The notes: generated by a model from the sequence alone, not told the origin. Numbered from the stretch's first letter, positions 1 through 7,077 are shown. The stretch: DNA of 25,899 bases from REEB48 sp964355085 (GCA_964355085.1 CAYHBW010000008.1:1-25899); one strand, 5' to 3'. Numbers and translations are program-made.

Positions 1-16
1 CGAGTCGCACGATATC

Positions 17-40
17 AAAAAAAACCGCTCCCGCGGGTTT
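17..40 (-). terminator. Terminator of the DUF5667-like gene
   Basis: Read on the minus strand, an AACC(C)GC / GCGGTT stem with a GGGA loop is followed directly by a run of T. It lies about 50 bases past the stop codon of the neighbouring minus-strand gene. Confidence 0.75.
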
Positions 41-52
41 CCATCTCTTTCG

Positions 53-83
53 CTAAAACCTGACATCTAAAAACTAAAACCTG
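53..83. repeat. AT-rich word repeat CTAAAACCTG
   Basis: The word CTAAAACCTG occurs twice (53-62 and 74-83), the second preceded by CTAAAAA. It resembles the other short AT-rich tandem words found at gene junctions in this window. Confidence 0.5.
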
Positions 84-87
84 CCTT

Positions 88-1647
88 TTAATTCCCGACC
101 GCCCGATTCACTTCTTCAATCGCCTCTTTCTTCAATTCCTTTTCCTTATTTTCATCAATAGGCAGCACTCTCTGAATCAGGGACTGGGAAGCGCGCTTCA
201 TTGAAGTGGTCTTATTGATTTCCGCCTCAAGATTATTCAGGGCGACGCTGACGCGGGCCACAGCCAAAGAAGCGTCACGAATCGCCGGAACAGCTTTGTC
301 CAGATTCAGTTTGCTGCCGAGCAGATCGGAAACAGATCCGAGATATTTTTCCGCCTGAACCAATAGAACGAATACGGCGGAAGAACCGTCATTTGCTACG
401 CCCAGCTCCTTAGCCCGACCGGACAGAGAATCATACTCCTTCTCCAGATCGCCGATCTCCTGCTCCAATTCGGATTTATCCAAGCGGGCAAGATGACTCG
501 CTGCGTTTTTTGCGGCGGCCAGCGCGACGCTCGCCTGCCCGGCGGCATCCTCGTATTGTCCGGCTGCGAATGAAGATTCGGCTTGAGTAAGATTGAATTT
601 CGCTTTAGCAACCAATGTATTCACGGAATTGCTCTTTGTTCCTTGGCTTGCGGAAGTGACGATCTCCAAAAGCTGACCAACTTCGGAAACCAACTTTGCT
701 GACTCCGGCTTGCTTATCGATTTCTCATCCTTGCCGATATCCAAAAGTCTCTGGCGCACGATGGCCAAAGTGTTCTTCAGTTCGGAATCCCCGATCCTCT
801 CGCGAATTTCATCGACAACTTCCATAGTCTTCAAAACATTACCGGAAATTCCGTCAAAAACATCCGGCACGCTCTGCTTTCCTTCGCGATTTTCCATTTT
901 TGAGATGATCCCGGAGAACAAATCGTCTTTCCCGGTTGAAATCACATTTCTGACGAAAGAATCTCCGGAAAGCTCGTCTTCAACCCGGCTTAAAGCCCTG
1001 ACTGACATGATTTCAGCCGACAAATCGTCGGAATCGCCCGCAGAAAATTCTCCAAGGCGATTGCGCAGTTTTTCCGCTGAATCTAGGCGCGTCAAGGCCG
1101 AAGCTATCGTTTCCGACATCTGCGCATTCAAGGACTCCAAACGATCGCGCATTCCTCCATCCGCATCTTTCGCAAGACCGTCAAAAAGAACTAGGTGTTT
1201 GAGTCCGGTTTCAAGAAGCTTTGAAAGAAGCTGATCGACAGCCGGTGATTTTCCGGTTTCTTTTATTGCCTGAAGATTGAGCGCCAGATTTTCAAGACTT
1301 TCCCTGTAAGGAACAGTGGCGGCTTTGACATTCTCGTCTCCGCCGTCCAAAACCTCCTGCAATCTCTTTATTTCACCGGCTTTCTGACTCAAAATGTCCA
1401 ATTCCAAGTCAGCTTTCTTTATGGCGCTGACAGTCAAAGCCCTCTGGGTGCTCCGGCGGAGACTCTTAAGGAAATAAAACGGATTTGTAGGCAAAAGACC
1501 AGGATTTTCCACGGCCTGCTCTATAGCCAAAGCCATAAGTCCCTGTGAGGCCTGGGTAACCGGAGTACCAGCTAAAGCAGCCAAAAATAGAGCCAAAACG
1601 CCGGTTTTTACAGCCCAAAGACGATTTAAACGGATATACTTGTTCAT
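88..1647 (-). CDS. Secreted DUF5667-like helical protein
   Basis: The 519-residue product begins with a signal peptide or membrane anchor (basic MNKYIRLNR, then a hydrophobic stretch to about residue 28, then GTPVTQASQ). Residues about 48-100 contain NPGLLPTNPFYFLKSLRR followed by a helical segment, the pattern I associate with DUF5667, a domain common at the N-terminus of exported CPR and actinobacterial proteins. The rest is predicted almost entirely helical and charged, with coiled-coil-like heptads and no enzyme motif. The start is supported by GGAGA seven bases upstream. It is preceded by a leader with a terminator-like hairpin and an extended -10 promoter. The function is unknown; a cell-envelope role is an inference from the signal sequence. 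The family name is from memory of the motif, so it is moderately sure. Confidence 0.75.
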   Translation of the reverse strand: MNKYIRLNRLWAVKTGVLALFLAALAGTPVTQASQGLMALAIEQAVENPGLLPTNPFYFLKSLRRSTQRALTVSAIKKADLELDILSQKAGEIKRLQEVLDGGDENVKAATVPYRESLENLALNLQAIKETGKSPAVDQLLSKLLETGLKHLVLFDGLAKDADGGMRDRLESLNAQMSETIASALTRLDSAEKLRNRLGEFSAGDSDDLSAEIMSVRALSRVEDELSGDSFVRNVISTGKDDLFSGIISKMENREGKQSVPDVFDGISGNVLKTMEVVDEIRERIGDSELKNTLAIVRQRLLDIGKDEKSISKPESAKLVSEVGQLLEIVTSASQGTKSNSVNTLVAKAKFNLTQAESSFAAGQYEDAAGQASVALAAAKNAASHLARLDKSELEQEIGDLEKEYDSLSGRAKELGVANDGSSAVFVLLVQAEKYLGSVSDLLGSKLNLDKAVPAIRDASLAVARVSVALNNLEAEINKTTSMKRASQSLIQRVLPIDENKEKELKKEAIEEVNRAVGN

Positions 1648-1663
1648 AGATTGTTCTCCAATG

Positions 1664-1688
1664 AAAAAAGCTTACCTGAATAAGCTTT
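1664..1688 (-). promoter_or_regulatory. Terminator-like hairpin in leader of the DUF5667-like gene
   Basis: On the minus strand an AAAGCTTA / TAAGCTTT stem (8 bp, loop TTCAGG) runs into TTTTTT. It lies between the promoter and the ribosome binding site, where it could act as an attenuator. Confidence 0.5.
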
Positions 1689-1734
1689 CCGATTACATAT
1701 TACGACTAAATTTGACCCTATCTGACTTAAGATT

Positions 1735-1743
1735 AGTATAGCA
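1735..1743 (-). promoter_or_regulatory. Extended -10 promoter of the DUF5667-like gene
   Basis: On the minus strand TGC-TATACT forms an extended -10 element. No good -35 lies 17 bases upstream. The predicted start is near 1728, giving a leader of about 80 nt. The same 11-mer, TATGCTATACT, drives the small RNA at 8289. Confidence 0.5.
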
Positions 1744-1819
1744 TACTTTAGTCAAAAAAGCCATAGCCCTGTCAAGTCCGGAATTATCCGTAAATTCAGG
1801 TAAAATTCCATGATTTTTA

Positions 1820-1851
1820 CCAGAAAACCGCCCTTTCGGGCGGTTTTCTGG
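1820..1851 (-). terminator. rpoD terminator
   Basis: A perfect 14-bp inverted repeat with a GAAA/TTTC loop (core CCGCCC / GGGCGG followed by TTTTC) lies 46 bases past the rpoD stop. It is symmetric and could work in both directions. Confidence 0.8.
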
Positions 1852-1856
1852 ATTCA

Positions 1857-1886
1857 AACTTTCTACTTTCGACTTTATGGACTTTT
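1857..1886. repeat. ACTTTC-type AT-rich tandem words
   Basis: Imperfect repeats of ACTTTC/ACTTTA words lie between the rpoD terminator and the rpoD stop codon. They belong to the same word family as the repeat inside mnmA at 18494-18521. Confidence 0.5.
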
Positions 1887-1897
1887 GGCTACCCCTT

Positions 1898-3190
1898 TTA
1901 GTATCCCTCCAACATATGGGATTTTCCGTGCTGTTTGATGCGGCTCAAGGCCTTGGCCTCGATCTGGCGGATACGCTCGCGTGTAACGGCGAATTCCTTG
2001 CCCACTTCTTCCAAGGTATGGGTAATACCGTCTGCAAGTCCGAAGCGCATCTCAAGGATCTTCTGCTCACGCGGAGTAAGGTCTACAAGGATGCTCTTGA
2101 TTCGCTCCCGGAGAAGTTTCTGGGATGCAATCTGCGCCGGAGTCAAGCTGTCGGCATCTTCCACGAATTCAGCCAAAGAAGACTCTCCTTCGTCGTCTTC
2201 GCCTACCCGAGCTTCCAAAGAAACGACTTCCTGGGAAATCTTCTGGATGTGATGGACTTTTTCAACCGGCAGATTCATTTCAATGGCGATTTCTTCCGGA
2301 AGTGGGTCGCGTCCGAGTTCCTGAACAAGATGGCGCTTCGCCTGTGTATATTTGGAAATAGTTTCAACCATGTGCACCGGAATGCGGATAGTGCGGGACT
2401 GATCGGCCAAGGCGCGGGTGATGGCCTGGCGGATCCACCAGGTTGCGTAAGTTGAGAACTTGAAACCGCGCCGGTAATCGAATTTCGTCACGGCACGGGC
2501 AAGTCCGATATTCCCCTCCTGGGTGAGATCCAGAATGCTCAAGTGCGGGCTGCGGTTCACATAACGCTTGGCAATGGAAACCACAAGACGAAGATTCGCT
2601 TCGATGAATTTCCGGCGAGCTTCCTTGTCTCCTTTTTCCACCCGCTTGGCAAGGTCTTTCTCTTCCTGGCCGGTAAGCAGTTTTATTTTTCCTATTTCCT
2701 TCAGATATGTCTGGACGGAATCCGGCAGATCGCCTTCAATTCTGGCGGCGCGCTCCAATTCGTCCTTGGAAATTTCCGCTTCTTTATGAACCTCGATCAA
2801 CTGGCTGGTCTCAACAACTTTGATGTTGACCTCTTCAAGTTTCTTATAAATATCCTCGAGAACGGAAAGATTATCCTCGATTTTCGGAAAGGCCTGCAAA
2901 ACTTCGTTGTCAGTCACGAAGCCGCGTCCTCGTCCGCGGGCGATGAGATCTCCGAGACTGTCGGCGGTAATCTGTTCTTTCTTACTTAATTTGACTATTT
3001 TCACCGGTTTTTCTTCCGATCTCTTGGAAGACAAGCTCGGGAAAAATCTTTCGGCGCGCTTCGGAGCCGGCTTTGCTTTTTTTACGGGCTTCTTCGCTTT
3101 CCTGGCGGCTTTCTTCGCCGGCCGTTTGGCCGCTTTTTTGATTTTTTTCATTTTCTTGACCGGCTTCTTCTTGGTTTTTTTATTTTTCAT
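1898..3190 (-). CDS. rpoD: RNA polymerase primary sigma factor RpoD
   Basis: This is the sigma-70 housekeeping factor that directs RNA polymerase to -35/-10 promoters. The 430 residues hold a region 1.1-like segment (about 75-130), regions 1.2-2.4 (about 155-275, with the core-binding segment near LSILDLTQEGNIGL and the -10 recognition helix around WWIRQAITRALADQSRT), region 3 (about 280-345) and region 4 (about 362-425) with the -35 HTH ending in VTRERIRQIEAKALSRIK. The first 47 residues are almost pure Lys/Arg/Ala/Pro, resembling a histone H1 tail. The ATG at 3190 has only a weak AGGAT upstream, partly buried in a hairpin. Transcription probably starts near 3328. Many promoters in this window match its expected specificity (TTGACA-17-TATAAT). 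Confidence 0.97.
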   Translation of the reverse strand: MKNKKTKKKPVKKMKKIKKAAKRPAKKAARKAKKPVKKAKPAPKRAERFFPSLSSKRSEEKPVKIVKLSKKEQITADSLGDLIARGRGRGFVTDNEVLQAFPKIEDNLSVLEDIYKKLEEVNIKVVETSQLIEVHKEAEISKDELERAARIEGDLPDSVQTYLKEIGKIKLLTGQEEKDLAKRVEKGDKEARRKFIEANLRLVVSIAKRYVNRSPHLSILDLTQEGNIGLARAVTKFDYRRGFKFSTYATWWIRQAITRALADQSRTIRIPVHMVETISKYTQAKRHLVQELGRDPLPEEIAIEMNLPVEKVHHIQKISQEVVSLEARVGEDDEGESSLAEFVEDADSLTPAQIASQKLLRERIKSILVDLTPREQKILEMRFGLADGITHTLEEVGKEFAVTRERIRQIEAKALSRIKQHGKSHMLEGY

Positions 3191-3200
3191 CGGGTAGTGA

Positions 3201-3221
3201 TCCTGCGATGGGATCGCAGAA
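3201..3221 (-). promoter_or_regulatory. Hairpin covering the rpoD ribosome binding site
   Basis: On the minus strand CTGCGA / TCGCAG pairs around a 5-base loop. The following GAT completes AGGAT, the only Shine-Dalgarno-like sequence before the rpoD ATG, so the site is partly sequestered. Confidence 0.4.
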
Positions 3222-3334
3222 AATTATTTTTAATTATTTCATGCAAATGACTTCACTTTCCCGTGCCAATGATAGATGATGCGAAATGTTTATATTCAGT
3301 CGCAATTCCTGCTATTTGACGCGCTAGTGAGTGT

Positions 3335-3363
3335 ATTTTAACACAAAAATTACATTAATACAA
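3335..3363 (-). promoter_or_regulatory. rpoD promoter
   Basis: Minus-strand TTGTAT, a 17-base spacer, then TAAAAT. The predicted start near 3328 gives an unusually long leader of about 137 nt before the rpoD ATG. Confidence 0.65.
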
Positions 3364-3404
3364 CTAAAGAATAGTCGGAAAGGTCATAAGTGACATCATG
3401 AAGA

Positions 3405-3471
3405 TGTCATCCCGGCCTCCGAGCCGGGATCCAGACATGGACCTGGATGCCGGATCAAGTCCGGCATGACA
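3405..3471. repeat. Dispersed palindromic element, copy 1
   Basis: Two hairpins lie in inverted orientation: the outer ends TGTCAT and ATGACA bracket stems of the type CCCGGC/GCCGGG and GCCGGA/TCCGGC, with GATCCAG and CTGGATG between. The layout resembles the dispersed TGTCAT-CCGG palindromes common in bacterial intergenic regions. It sits in the rpoD-dnaG gap. Confidence 0.6.
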
Positions 3472-3481
3472 GGCAATAGCC

Positions 3482-3512
3482 AGGACTTTACAGACTTTAT
3501 GAACTTTATGAC
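3482..3512. repeat. GACTTTA-type AT-rich tandem words
   Basis: The near-repeats GACTTTACA, GACTTTATGA and ACTTTATGA occur in a row directly before the 3' end of dnaG. Confidence 0.5.
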
Positions 3513-3514
3513 TA

Positions 3515-5251
3515 CTAAGACCCCTGAAGTTCCCTGGAGATTTCCGCAAATTCGCTCATCGCTTCCTGAAGTCTCTTTTCGTCTCCGCTCCGGTCAAACT
3601 GCTTTATCAGATCGCTCAACTGCTGGCGTTTTTCTTTCAAATATTCCAATTTCAACTGGCGGAGAAGAAGGACGATTTCCTTCTCAAGCGAATCGATTTC
3701 CATATCCTGGTTATTATAGCTGAAGCGCATGCTGATCTTTCCCATGAGTTCGGAAATATCGCTGCTCCGCTCCATCTCCGGCTTGGTGAACTCACGGTAG
3801 GCATTCGCATACCTGTCCGGAAAATACTTTATATGATCGTTAAGCATTTTCAGATCGCTCTTGAGATGCAGGATGATTCCGAAAAGACGCTGAAGTATGA
3901 CATCCTGCCGGTTCGTTTCCTGCGCCGGATTTTCAGGAACATATTTTTCCGCAAGCTTCTCCGCTTCCGAAGTTTTCGGCAAAGCGGCCATTTCATCCAC
4001 CAGAACTGCTTCACTGATTTTCGCCAGATGGGAAAGCTCTTTGAGCCAATGACTGCGGTCTATCGGGCTGGCAAGTCCGCGGATTTTACCGAGCACTACA
4101 CGGACGATCTGCTTCTTTATTTTCAGATCCTCGGAAATATTCTTCATGTATTTATGGAAATAATATTCCATGGCCGGCTTGGCCTTGACGACAAGCTCCG
4201 CAATATGACCCGGCTTGGCGCGCACCACATCAGCCGGATCTTTCAGCTTCGGATCATCAATAACAAGAAGCTTTACGGAAAAATCATGGGAATTGGCCAG
4301 ATCAATCGCCCGCTCGGCCGCCGCCTGCCCGGCCTCGTCCGAATCAAAACTCAAAACAAGCTCATCAGCCAGACGATGCAGGACAGTAAGATGTTCATCG
4401 GTCAGAGCCGTTCCGGAAGATGCCACCACGTTTTTCACGCCATCCTGCCAGATCATCAGGAGATCCATCTGGCCCTCAACCATCACCGCTTTATGCTGCT
4501 GGCGGATTTCGTTTTTGGTCTTATCAAATCCGTAAAGGATCTTGGATTTCTGGAAGATCGGAGTTTCCGGACTGTTCACGTATTTGCCGACATTCGCATT
4601 CTCGCTTCCCGGCATTATGCGGCCGGTGAAAGCCACGACTTTGCCGACATGATTATGGATCGGAAACATTATGCGCGCCCGGAAACGATCCCAATAAGTT
4701 CCCCGCTCGGTTTTCAAAGCCAACCCGGCTTTCTCGATATCCTGAATATTGAATCCTTTTTTGATGAGATGCTTGGTAAGCATGTCGGAGTCGTCCATGG
4801 CCACGCCGATTTCAAATTCTTCAATAGTTTCCTGATTGAGTCCGCGATCTTTCAGATATTCCCTGACCTTGTCCGCCTGAGACAAATTGGATTTGAAAAA
4901 ATTCTTGGCCTCATCCATCACGCGATAAAGGTTATTGTTGGAATTAAAATCACGATCGCCGCTCGCACGGAGCTCCACTCCGGCTTTTTCCGCCAGGATT
5001 TTCAAGGCATCGTAAAATTCGATGTTCTCATACTTCATCAGAAACTTTATAACATCCCCGCCTTCTCCGCAGGTGCCGAAACAATGCCAAGTCTGCCGTT
5101 CCGGCGAAATCATGAAGGAGGGGGTCTTCTCCTGATGGAACGGACAACGGGCTTTGAAATTTTTCCCGGCCGGCTTCAGCTCGAGATAATTCTTGAGAAA
5201 ATCCGCGATGTCCAATTTTTCTTTTATAAGCTGGGCTGTATCGGAAGACAT
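3515..5251 (-). CDS. dnaG: DNA primase DnaG
   Basis: DnaG makes RNA primers at the replication fork. From the chosen start the protein has 578 residues. It has an N-terminal CHC2 zinc domain (C36, H39, C57, C61; the last two sit in CFGTCGEGG, one residue wider than the usual CxxC), a TOPRIM catalytic core (EGQMD at 259-263, the acidic SFDSDEAG at 301-308) and a helical C-terminus that would bind the helicase. A longer reading frame starts at 5296, but its 15 extra residues are encoded by a junction repeat, and the ATG at 5251 begins the usual DnaG sequence MSSDTAQLIKEKLDIADFL. There is no Shine-Dalgarno at either start. It is followed downstream by rpoD, the classical macromolecular-synthesis pairing, but a promoter and a palindromic repeat separate the two. 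Confidence 0.96.
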   Translation of the reverse strand: MSSDTAQLIKEKLDIADFLKNYLELKPAGKNFKARCPFHQEKTPSFMISPERQTWHCFGTCGEGGDVIKFLMKYENIEFYDALKILAEKAGVELRASGDRDFNSNNNLYRVMDEAKNFFKSNLSQADKVREYLKDRGLNQETIEEFEIGVAMDDSDMLTKHLIKKGFNIQDIEKAGLALKTERGTYWDRFRARIMFPIHNHVGKVVAFTGRIMPGSENANVGKYVNSPETPIFQKSKILYGFDKTKNEIRQQHKAVMVEGQMDLLMIWQDGVKNVVASSGTALTDEHLTVLHRLADELVLSFDSDEAGQAAAERAIDLANSHDFSVKLLVIDDPKLKDPADVVRAKPGHIAELVVKAKPAMEYYFHKYMKNISEDLKIKKQIVRVVLGKIRGLASPIDRSHWLKELSHLAKISEAVLVDEMAALPKTSEAEKLAEKYVPENPAQETNRQDVILQRLFGIILHLKSDLKMLNDHIKYFPDRYANAYREFTKPEMERSSDISELMGKISMRFSYNNQDMEIDSLEKEIVLLLRQLKLEYLKEKRQQLSDLIKQFDRSGDEKRLQEAMSEFAEISRELQGS

Positions 5252-5257
5252 ATGATA

Positions 5258-5289
5258 TAAGTTTAAAGTAGAAAGTGGAAAGTTTAAAG
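5258..5289. repeat. ACTTTC-type AT-rich tandem words
   Basis: On the minus strand CTTTAAACTTTCCACTTTC and then TACTTTAAAC form three imperfect copies of the ACTTT word just upstream of dnaG. Confidence 0.5.
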
Positions 5290-5303
5290 GAGACACTTGG
5301 AGA

Positions 5304-5388
5304 TGTCATCCGGGACTTGATCCGAAATTCAATCCTAAATTCTGGATTCCCGCCGGAGTTTATCCGCCTTTGGCGGACGGGAATGACA
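5304..5388. repeat. Dispersed palindromic element, copy 2
   Basis: Ends TGTCATCC and GGAATGACA enclose CGGGACTTGATCCG and a second hairpin, TCCGCC/GGCGGA. It is related to the element at 3405-3471 and preceded by the same AGA bases. Together the two copies bracket dnaG. Confidence 0.55.
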
Positions 5389-5393
5389 CAATT

Positions 5394-5417
5394 AAAAAAT
5401 CCCGATTACGGGATTTT
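5394..5417 (-). terminator. Terminator of the 97-residue protein gene
   Basis: AAAATCCCG / CGGGATTTT with a 4-base loop, followed by T's on the minus strand, lies 3 bases past the stop. Confidence 0.8.
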
Positions 5418-5420
5418 ACA

Positions 5421-5714
5421 TCAAATCAAGTCTCGATCGAGTAATAAAATATTCGGACCGGGATCGCTCACATACATCTCAAGAATCTTGTATAAACTCG
5501 TCACAATCTGATTAAGGGCGGTACTACGATTTTTAATATCCTTTTTCAGAAGAATGTGAAAAAATCTTGCCGGAATTTCTTCTGTAAATTCCGGAGAAAC
5601 ATTAACCAGCTCTCCATCGCCTACCTTAACCTCATCAATCAAGTCGGAATACGCACCTAGAGCTGTTCTTACATCCTCGGAATGCTCTTTCGGAACACCG
5701 AATAGGATCACCAT
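5421..5714 (-). CDS. Small protein of unknown function (97 aa)
   Basis: I do not recognise this 97-residue protein. It has no signal peptide or membrane segment. The N-terminus MVILFGVPKEHSEDVRTAL suggests an alpha/beta fold, and the C-terminal half is helical. The gene is well supported as a unit: GAGGGG lies four bases before the ATG, there is a TTGCAA-17-TATATT promoter about 35 bases upstream, and a compact terminator directly follows the TGA stop. An ATG seven bases earlier opens a different frame and is not used. Nothing in the neighbourhood indicates a role. Confidence 0.7.
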   Translation of the reverse strand: MVILFGVPKEHSEDVRTALGAYSDLIDEVKVGDGELVNVSPEFTEEIPARFFHILLKKDIKNRSTALNQIVTSLYKILEMYVSDPGPNILLLDRDLI

Positions 5715-5747
5715 TCATCCCCTCAAAAAACCACATGTTCTGAATAT

Positions 5748-5776
5748 AATATAAAATATTTTCTTTAAAATTGCAA
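5748..5776 (-). promoter_or_regulatory. Promoter of the 97-residue protein gene
   Basis: Minus-strand TTGCAA, a 17-base spacer and TATATT. The predicted start is near 5741. Confidence 0.6.
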
Positions 5777-5783
5777 GTGGAAT

Positions 5784-5805
5784 AAAAAACGGCCCGAAGG
5801 CCGTT
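5784..5805 (-). terminator. Terminator of the 175-residue protein gene
   Basis: AACGGCC / GGCCGTT with a TTCG loop followed by T's on the minus strand. The stem starts inside the TAA stop codon of the gene. Confidence 0.85.
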
Positions 5806-6331
5806 ATCCGATTCTGACATGCGCGGAAACCTCATTGTCGATGTAATCCCATACCTTGCCGCTTCTTAAATGCTCCGCGAGATTTTTAAGATACTCCGGA
5901 TGAAGTTTGGAAACCAACACCCTCGGATCTAATGGCACTTTCCCCAACCCGGATTCATGCGCGGGCATCCCTTTGTATCTTTCGCGATAAAGAACCGCTT
6001 TACTTTTATCAACTGAAATACTCGCATAACAATAGGAATGTTTCGGCTTAGGGAAGCCCTGCCAAAAATTATCGCAGAAAATAGTCAGATCGCTTCTGAC
6101 TAATGCTGAAAAAAGCTTCCCGACGTCTTCGCTGCCATAAAAGCCAGCAAGCCAGGCGGAAACCTCTTTGGCATAACCGAGGAGTTCCGTCTTTCTGGAC
6201 TTCCTGGCTTTTTCGAGATCATCTCTTTCCCTTTTAGCGGCCGATACCCTTTCTTCCGCCTCCTGCTTCCTTTTCTCGTTTTGCCTTAATACAAGACTGA
6301 CTTTCTGCAGAACTTTCTCCGGAAATTTCAT
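5804..6331 (-). CDS. Unknown protein with N-terminal coiled coil (175 aa)
   Basis: I do not recognise the family. Residues 1-50 form a strongly charged helix with heptad-like spacing (KRKQEAEERVSAAKRERDDL), probably a coiled coil. The rest is a compact domain with aromatic residues, including SDLTIFCDNFWQGF, and a C-terminal helix. There is no signal peptide. The start is supported by AGGAAGAG directly before the ATG and by a TTGAAA-17-TATGAT promoter. It is divergent from rpmB, and the two promoters overlap. Confidence 0.75.
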   Translation of the reverse strand: MKFPEKVLQKVSLVLRQNEKRKQEAEERVSAAKRERDDLEKARKSRKTELLGYAKEVSAWLAGFYGSEDVGKLFSALVRSDLTIFCDNFWQGFPKPKHSYCYASISVDKSKAVLYRERYKGMPAHESGLGKVPLDPRVLVSKLHPEYLKNLAEHLRSGKVWDYIDNEVSAHVRIG

Positions 6332-6367
6332 TCTCTTCCTCTATTCATTTGGAATATGCTAATAAGC

Positions 6368-6396
6368 ATCATACATTGCTTGATTTTAATTTTCAA
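6368..6396 (-). promoter_or_regulatory. Promoter of the 175-residue protein gene
   Basis: Minus-strand TTGAAA, a 17-base spacer and TATGAT. Its spacer overlaps the -35 of the divergent rpmB promoter, so only one may be occupied at a time. Confidence 0.7.
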
Positions 6397-6408
6397 TTCG
6401 TATATGAT
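6380..6408 (+). promoter_or_regulatory. rpmB promoter
   Basis: TTGATT, a 17-base spacer and TATGAT. The predicted start near 6415 gives a leader of about 150 nt that holds the long hairpin. Confidence 0.65.
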
Positions 6409-6424
6409 ATATTTCATACTTATG

Positions 6425-6565
6425 CCAGGTAGTGAATCTTCAGTTGTTGCTTTATGACAGAAGCAATGTTGCATTCCCTGACTTTAGTATTATCAATTAA
6501 TAAAATAAAAATAATAAGCATAGACTTCGCAACAAATTCTGTTGCACTGAAGATCTACTACCTGG
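6425..6565 (+). promoter_or_regulatory. Long-hairpin leader of rpmB
   Basis: The 20-base arms 6425-6444 and 6546-6565 are complementary at 18 positions; one of the other two can form G-U, leaving a single A-C mismatch. Inside, TGTTGC (6445-6450) can pair with GCAACA (6529-6534). The enclosed 100 bases are AT-rich. The 3' arm ends one base before the rpmB ATG and there is no Shine-Dalgarno, so the structure would bear directly on initiation. It is probably a translational control element, by comparison with other ribosomal-protein leaders. Confidence 0.6.
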
Positions 6566-6566
6566 T

Positions 6567-6779
6567 ATGAAAGCATGTGAATTTTGCGGCAAGGGACATT
6601 ATATGGGAGGAACCCGTAAATTGCTCCGCGGCCACTACAACCCGACGAATTGGACAAGAAAACACGCGAACCTGCAGTGGTTTTCCATACCCGGAAAGCC
6701 TGGCAGAGTGAAGGCCTGCGTGAAGTGCATCAAACTCAAGAAAGGAAAGCTCGATAAGTCTTCAAAAAAATCCGCTTAA
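6567..6779 (+). CDS. rpmB: Ribosomal protein bL28, zinc-ribbon form
   Basis: bL28 is a component of the large ribosomal subunit. The 70-residue protein has the family signature CEFCGKG...GGTRKLLRGHYNPTNW and NLQWFSIPG. Two CxxC pairs (C4/C7 and C51/C54) would bind zinc; many bacteria have zinc-free paralogues, and this is the zinc-binding form. The basic C-terminus fits rRNA contact. The ATG at 6567 is the only reasonable start: the frame is open upstream only to 6504 and contains no other ATG. There is no Shine-Dalgarno, and the start abuts the leader hairpin. Confidence 0.95.
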   Translation: MKACEFCGKGHYMGGTRKLLRGHYNPTNWTRKHANLQWFSIPGKPGRVKACVKCIKLKKGKLDKSSKKSA

Positions 6780-6793
6780 AAGGCGGATTTTTT
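6765..6793 (+). terminator. rpmB terminator
   Basis: TCCGC / GCGGA flanked by A and T runs. The hairpin begins in the last codons of rpmB and ends in a 7-base T run. Confidence 0.85.
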
Positions 6794-6848
6794 ATTTCAA
6801 TGCATCATACTGATGTCTCGGAATTTAACCGGCGATAATTAACATATC

Positions 6849-6876
6849 CGCTTGGTCTCTTAAAAGAGACCAAGCG
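6849..6876. repeat. Perfect 13-bp inverted repeat without T-tract
   Basis: CGCTTGGTCTCTT and its exact complement lie around two central bases. The flanking ACATA/TATGT can extend the stem. Neither side has a T run, so it is not a normal terminator. It lies 60 bases downstream of tRNA-Pro on that gene's strand. Confidence 0.6.
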
Positions 6877-6938
6877 TATGTGCGGGAATTGAGCCATAAA
6901 AAAACCGCCTGACTTCAATGCCAATAGAATTTCATTTG

Positions 6939-7009
6939 TCGGAGTGCCGAGAATCGAACTCGGGCCACATCCACCCCATGGACGCGGGCTGCCACTACCC
7001 CACACTCCG
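6939..7009 (-). tRNA. tRNA-Pro (anticodon GGG)
   Basis: The full cloverleaf was checked by hand: acceptor CGGAGTG/CACTCCG with discriminator A, T8, D stem GGGT/GCCC, anticodon stem CGTCC/GGATG (one G-U) with loop ATGGGGT giving anticodon GGG, a 4-base variable loop, T stem CCGAG/CTCGG and loop TTCGATT. C1-G72 with A73 is the usual proline identity set. The 3' CCA is not encoded (the next bases are CAA), so CCA-adding enzyme is needed. The anticodon reads CCC and CCT. Confidence 0.95.
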
Positions 7010-7019
7010 ATATTCAGAC

Positions 7020-7048
7020 AGAATAACTTAAATTTTATTCAGGAGCAA
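7020..7048 (-). promoter_or_regulatory. tRNA-Pro promoter
   Basis: Minus-strand TTGCTC, a 17-base spacer and TATTCT, ending 10 bases before the mature tRNA. It follows the terminator of the upstream gene. Confidence 0.55.
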
Positions 7049-7072
7049 CAAAAAGCCCCGTTTATGCGGGGC
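7047..7072 (-). terminator. Terminator of the NDT/guanylate-kinase fusion gene
   Basis: GCCCCG / CGGGGC with a 6-base loop and a T run on the minus strand, 6 bases past the stop codon. Confidence 0.85.
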
Positions 7073-7077
7073 GGAAT

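Noticed and set aside
3833..5260. Plus-strand open frame of 475 codons opposite dnaG
   Set aside because: It lies wholly antisense to dnaG, whose motifs are clear; the translated product shows no recognisable domain and there is no ribosome binding site.
5252..5296. N-terminal extension of DnaG
   Set aside because: The extra residues come from a junction repeat and are absent from the usual DnaG start.
6805..7005. Short minus-strand frame covering tRNA-Pro
   Set aside because: It overlaps the tRNA and shows no protein-like features.
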